From positions 86,270,030-86,334,029 of the forward strand of contig OX328124.1 in NCBI GenBank assembly GCA_946811695.1: 64,000 nucleotides of DNA. The letters are read 5' to 3'. Below the pieces are notes generated by a model, which worked only from the letters and a program-made list of their open reading frames with translations, was not told where the DNA came from and ran no database searches. Positions 58,797-64,000 of this stretch are shown one piece after another (position 1 is the stretch's first letter; each line of letters opens with the position of its first letter). The DNA is from Gonocerus acuteangulatus (taxonomy: Eukaryota; Arthropoda; Insecta; Hemiptera; Coreidae). A program made the position numbers and the translations under genes.

Positions 58797-59689
58797 CTTT
58801 TAGTGATTAAAGATATTGGTTTACAGAATGCCCTTTTTATTTTCAGTAAATAGAAGCTAAAAATATTATTAATTATTCATTTCTAGGAGCTCCACAACGC
58901 AGGTGATTTGCACCATGAGATGTGATAATTACAAAGTAAAAATGAAATAATTCAATATACAAACAATACTCGAACGAGGTGAAAAATGTAGATAAATGCT
59001 ACCGGCCAAAAGCTTCTGTCTGTTTTGTTTCCAGACGTATGCCGCTCTAAAGATTATGTAGAAAAAAAAACATTTTCTCTGCTTGTACAAATTTTTATTC
59101 GACGTTACGTTACTTTTGTGAAATCAGCATTAAATTATCTTTAAGGCTAATGCGCTTTCAATGTTCACAAGTAACTTTTATAAACCTCAAAATCTGTTCA
59201 CAAAGTTGATATTAATAAAAGCAATCTAGTTAGCGACAAATTTTCGAGAATTACTTATCTAAAACTTATAGATAACCCGTCCTAAAATTCTTAGTTAATA
59301 ATAATGGACGTTAAAATTTAAATAAAATAATATAAAAAAAAATCTCCAAACTGTCGAATCACACAAAAGTTTTAAAATGTAATTATCTTTCCAATGGTAT
59401 ACTCAGAACGGAAATTGTCTTTCAATTTCATAATGTAATTTGAATTTAAGGGGGAAAAGTACTAATAAATAAAACCATTATCTTGTTTATCTTTGTGATC
59501 TTAGCATAATTAAATGAAAATTATTCTTGATGAAATCGGAATTTAATTATTGCAGTAGCTCCTACATTAAAGATGAATAAAAAAAAATGCTTCTTAATTA
59601 GTTATTAGAATATTTCCACTTCAACTTGAATGAAAAAAAAAAAAAAAAAAAAAAACGTTGGTACAGATTTCATGATAGAACGCGTTCAG
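58797..59689. other. Non-coding sequence with SINE tail fragment
   Basis: 59266-59309 matches the 3' end of the SINE at 57605 (AACCCGTCCTAAAATTCT, TTAATAATAATGG). A poly-A run lies at 59632-59655. No gene was found. Confidence 0.5.
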
Positions 59690-59692
59690 ATA

Positions 59693-60300
59693 TAGAATAG
59701 AATAGAATAATATTTATTTCCAAAAACTCGTTTTCGAGACGTGGACAAGTCATATAATAATATTATAATACATTTAATACTACATTTTCAGATTTAAGTC
59801 AAGATGCCAGTCCGGATGCTAAATCTATTTCAAAAAATTCTTCAGTTGTATAACAAGTTCTTTGTCGGAGTATTCTTTTCAGTTTCTGGATAAGTCTTTT
59901 GGTCGGCTGGATGTTTCTTAACTCCTCAGGCAGGAAATTGAACAAAACTGCTCCACAAAACTCCACTCCTTTCCTATAAAACGTTGTCGTATGTTTCTGA
60001 ATTTTGATTTTTCCTTTGCGTGTAGAGTAGTAGTGGTCATCTCCATGAATTTTTAATTGGGATAAGTTTTTTTTTTACATATTTTACTATTGCCAAAATA
60101 TACAGCGACGGCAGTGTTAAAATTCCTAATTGCTCAAAGTATTTCCTGGCTGATGATCTTCTTTTTAGTTTCATGATGTGCCTTACAATTCTCTTTTGAA
60201 TCTTGAAGATTTGGATGGCTTGCAATTTGTTACCCCACAATTCAATGCCATATAATTGTGATTCGAAAGTCCCATAATACACTATTAGCATAATTAGCAA
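59693..60300 (-). pseudogene. LINE reverse transcriptase C-terminal fragment with (ATTCT)n tail
   Basis: On the minus strand 60300 to about 60075 reads YGIELWGNKLQAIQIFKIQK, RIVRHIMKLKRR, YFEQLGILTLPSLYI and VKKKL. After a frameshift in an A run it continues HGDDHYYSTRKGKIKIQ, GVEFCGAVLFNFLPEELRNI to a stop at 59799. LLYGIxxWG...QKxIxR and LGILTLPSLYI are well-known marks of this LINE group. The 3' UTR ends GGAAATAAATATT then ATTCT repeats. One frameshift is the only visible break in about 165 codons, so the copy is fairly young; it is truncated at its 5' end. Confidence 0.88.
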
Positions 60301-61424
60301 TGTTTGAAAAAATCATAAAAGTATACTTTTAATTTCAATATACTAACATATATAATATATAAATACTACGTAAGGCATATTTATACATTATATCTCATTG
60401 TATTTCTCTTAAAAATAATTAGAATTCCTTCATTATGAATAATTTGAGCCACAACAGGAAAGAGATAGGAAAGTAAGATTAAACCGAAGCATTTTTTCGG
60501 TTCATGATCCACTTAGTTCGACTATTTCAGGGGAGACAAACTCTAAAGGAAACAATAAAAATGGAACGTCAAAGGATTTTCTTGCTTGAACAAGTACTTT
60601 TACTTGAATGGAGTAATCAAAGGAAAATTGATATCTATCAGACATCGAGATAGTGAAGCTTTTAAACGCCTTCTCAAAAGAAGGAAATCGTCCGTGATAG
60701 CCAAATTACCCTTCTATATTGAATCAACTAAAAACTAAAAGATAGCAAAGTGATTTTTTTTTAATAGAACTAACAATTTTGGGTTAATCGTTTCCAATTA
60801 AGCTATGAAGAAACCTCTGTATTTGTCCCTTTCGTTTCCACGTTTCCACACACACTGTTAAAAATGTTTACAGTTGCAAAAAATTTGGAAGGCCAACAAT
60901 TAAAACAAGAACTATAATGATCTACAATACTTATGTGCTATTTGTTTCTCTCCTTTAAGGAACGTCTTCAAGAGCATAAAAATAGAGTAGAGCCTAAATT
61001 TTAAAGTCAATTGTCCAATGCAATGAAGGACCTAAACTACATATATAGCGCAAGTGGAAATGTACGATGCTCGATGTTACTGTTTTTACCCATCATGTCA
61101 TAGGCCTAACAATCTTTTTTTAGGGACTGTTTTTCTGTAGCATTGGAGTCATTGTGCAGCAGGAAGATGTTAATTTATTCCCGCCATAATAAAACACAAT
61201 GTTCTCATGTCCAAAAATAAAAACACTGGAACTATTGTGTTCTAATGAAATATATATTAAAGCTACATAAAATCTGCTCTTAAAAATGTGAAATGTTTGC
61301 ACATTTTAGGCCCTATGCCCGACTGAAAGATATAAACTGATCTAAACCAAATTAATACACAATGTTTATAGGCTTTATTCAAATAAGTTACAACTATTAA
61401 ACTATTATATTCCGAAATCATCTT
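60301..61424. other. Non-coding sequence
   Basis: No gene, RNA or repeat was recognised. Confidence 0.4.
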
Positions 61425-61600
61425 CTATATGGATCGATATTCTATATGGTCTATATGGATTGATCTTCGATATGGATCGATCTCCAAGGCTCAGAAGATC
61501 GATCTTCGATATGGATCGATCTTCTATATGGATCTATCTTCGATATGGATCGATCTCCAAGGCTCAGAAGATCGATTTTCGATATGGAACGATTTCTCGA
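61425..61600. repeat. GGATCGATCT tandem repeat, 73-bp unit
   Basis: ATCGATCTCCAAGGCTCAG occurs at 61477 and 61550, 73 bp apart. Within the unit an ~18-bp sub-repeat (TATGGATCGATCTTC) alternates. The unit is rich in the GATC/ATCGAT palindromes. Overlapping frames (Arg/Ser/Ile/Asp repeats) are not genes. Confidence 0.9.
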
Positions 61601-62520
61601 TTATTTACAATTACCTACGAAATTGGTATTTCATTTGGATTATCATTCGAGAATCGTCCATCACTAGTACGAATATACCTAAATAAGTCGATTGGAATGC
61701 TTGATAATGAAAAATACATGTGTAACTTCGATGTAGAAAAATGTAAGGCTATTTCTCTTCAAAAATAATACAAAATGAAACTGCTACTGTTAGATTATAT
61801 TAAAATATATTATTTCATAATATATATTTTATATGTTTATCAAATGAGAAAAAAATATACTAAAATAATAATAATAATAGAGAAAAATGGTTATACAAAT
61901 TAAGAGATTTCACGTCATCAGTTTTATGAATTTGAGCTAAAAAGATAACAAACACGAAATGGGAAAATTATTTCTGTTGTTAAAAAAATTAAAATAATAG
62001 ATACCGATACACATTAATTATCTTTTCTTTAAGCAAATATATAACAAAATAACATTGTTATATAATATTTAATTATAATAATTAAATATAACATTGTAAT
62101 TAATTGACCAATTTAATTTGTCAAGTTTGCACCATTGATATCAAACAGACATATGTTTATATGCCCCTGAAGGGATTCAATACTACTTTCCAAAGCAGTT
62201 CTGTTCGGCAGATAGTCTATACAACATAGACAATAGGCGCTCAGCTATTCACCCATCAAGATCTATGTAAGCTGAGGACATTCCTTACCAAGGTGGTTAC
62301 CAAGGTGGTTGAGGTAAGTCACAGAAATGAGGAATTTATTTAAATTAGTTGATACATCTATATCCGATAAACAGTTAGCCTCTTAGAAATATTTTCACTA
62401 AACGGGAACGTAGATTCCAGGAAATTTACAATTCAGCTTAAAGTGTGCTCAGGGTCTAATGGACTGATTTGAGTTATTATCACAACAAATCTATCTCATT
62501 ATTTGGGCACGAAGTGCATG
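61601..62520. other. AT-rich non-coding sequence
   Basis: Only a 12-bp direct duplication (ACCAAGGTGGTT at 62287 and 62299) was noticed. Confidence 0.4.

Positions 62521-62580
<60 letters not shown>
62521..62580. repeat. (CT)n(AT)n compound microsatellite
   Basis: About 16 bp of CT followed by about 40 bp of AT. Confidence 0.95.
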
Positions 62581-62583
<3 letters not shown>

Positions 62584-64000
62584 CCTATTAATTCTCAATA
62601 GGCGTCATATGACATGAAACATGTAATAAACCCAATGCAGTACATTATTAAAGATTTAAATTCTTTTTATATGTAAGAAGTTCCGTTATTTTGAAATTAC
62701 ATATTGTTTTGTGAAAAAATCATCAGGAAATATGAGGAGCTTAGTATCAAAGTTGGACAACTCCATTTTTTTCAGTTTTGAGATTTTTGTCGATTCTTAA
62801 GTGGATTTTTATGCTGCATTCGATTTTACAACTGTTTTTCATTAAAAAAGGACAGAAAAGAGGTAAAATTGCGTTTATTTCAACCGTTCAGAATCAAAAT
62901 ATGGACAATTCCAACATAGTTTGGTTTCAGAAAATGACAACAATCTTCCCCCAACATGCACTGCAAATCCATCATGGCTGAATATTTATAGTTACTTGTA
63001 ATAAGTGCATTTGGCGATAATTCTTATTAATAACTAGCTGTTATCCGGCACACTGTGGTTCCGAATGCCGGATTTTGGGACAAAACCTCTAGGTACTTGA
63101 ATCTTTCTGATTTAGGTATGATTTTTGAAGAATTTATTTTATGCCTAGTCGAATGAGACCACTACCAATTCTATAGAATAATTATTTTATTAATAAACGG
63201 CCTTTGTATAACAACAACCGTGAAAAACAGCCGGTAGTTAATTTAAAATACTCATACTTTACTCAAGTGATAGAGCTATGTATCCTTCCAAATATATTTT
63301 CAAGACCTCAGGTGAATAAATTAACAGCTAATGTGGTACTGGTAACTGTTCTCGACATATTCCTCTTTATTTAAATTTTCGCGTATAACAAATAAATATT
63401 GACAGTTTCACACTAGATATTAAATAGATCTCATCGTTAATGTTCAGTTATTTGCTATTACAAACTTTTCAACAACTCTCTGCAGAAAATAATAATGGTT
63501 AACTCGTTTTTCTTAAAATAATCGCATCGCTAATTGATAACATTATTTTATTAGCTGTGCACAGGTACGGCTGAGTACGGCGATGAAAATTATAGCACAG
63601 GCACTTCAATACATGTAGTTATAGGTAAAACTGTGCGAAGAGGATAGCTAAGTACCACTTTTTCTCTAAATTTAATAATATAAGGATAATTTAGTTTCAT
63701 TTCAGTTTTGTCAAACTGTATTTAAATAACATTTTTCACTAATCATAACTATATAATTTTGATTTAATACATTAGACATAATTACATTATATTAAAACAC
63801 CCTCGAGCATACCAAATTCATATTTGTTTGGTTTCAAAAGAGGATAGGTTCAATTTTCAAATGGCTCCCTCTGGTTTCAAAAACAGACAACTCCATGACT
63901 TGGTTTCATTTATTTATTATATGATGAGCTTCGTAATGATAGCGATGAGCTCATGATAAAGTTGTTCACACGTTCCTTGTCCAGTCAAAAAAAAGAAGAA
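62581..64000. other. Non-coding sequence with repeat ends
   Basis: ACTAGCTGTTATCCGGCACAC at 63034 is the inverse of the AACAGCTAGT end seen at 52926 and marks another repeat. GAGCTTCGTAATGATAGCGATG at 63927 resembles 12327. No gene was found. Confidence 0.45.

Overview
This is an AT-rich, repeat-dense stretch of an animal nuclear genome, most likely an insect or close arthropod. The main reasons are a two-exon MBF2-family gene (a family known mainly from insects), a BEL/Pao retrotransposon, a piggyBac remnant, several tRNA-derived SINEs and LINE fragments with target-site duplications, and many (AT)n arrays. Nothing points to bacteria, a plasmid or a virus: there are no operons, ribosome binding sites or dense ORFs. 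Species-level assignment is not possible by reading alone.

Host gene content is very low. I can defend one host gene. It is a secreted-looking MBF2-family protein of 125 aa with exon 1 at 27987-28108, a 2.85 kb intron, exon 2 at 30957-31212 and a polyadenylation signal at 31295. Its intron carries a 5'-truncated antisense LINE with a 12-bp target duplication. A homogeneous 86-bp satellite of 13 copies starts about 730 bp beyond its stop.

Most of the rest is mobile DNA. From left to right: a GATTAC-type inverted/tandem satellite (3.8-4.5 kb); two abutting perfect palindromes (7.17-7.35 kb); tRNA-type SINEs (8.4-8.7 kb); a family, here called A, with a stem-loop terminus, AT microsatellite and ~140-bp tandem units (10.9-13.1 kb and many other sites); a piggyBac element with exact TTAA flanks (14.4-15.9 kb); an inverted-repeat block (19.7-20.2 kb); a 670-bp foldback element with CACAGTGG ends (20.6-21.3 kb), whose second, truncated copy at 46.4-47.1 kb carries its own 98-bp insertion; the MBF2 gene; a pogo/Tigger-like transposase remnant (34.2-34.8 kb); two SINEs (36.6 and 38.6 kb); and the BEL/Pao element (40.6-45.4 kb).

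The BEL/Pao element is the most striking locus. A single open 1320-codon frame encodes gag, zinc knuckles, aspartic protease, integrase and the C-terminal DUF5641-type domain, but the reverse transcriptase and most of RNase H are missing through a clean in-frame deletion. The 5' LTR is reduced to its last 52 bp.

The right third (47-64 kb) is a graveyard of LINE pieces from at least four lineages, including one LINE reading frame that appears split by ~4.4 kb of nested insertions. It also holds degenerate ~320-bp tandem repeats, 115-bp minisatellites and a well-preserved 367-bp SINE with a 20-bp target duplication.
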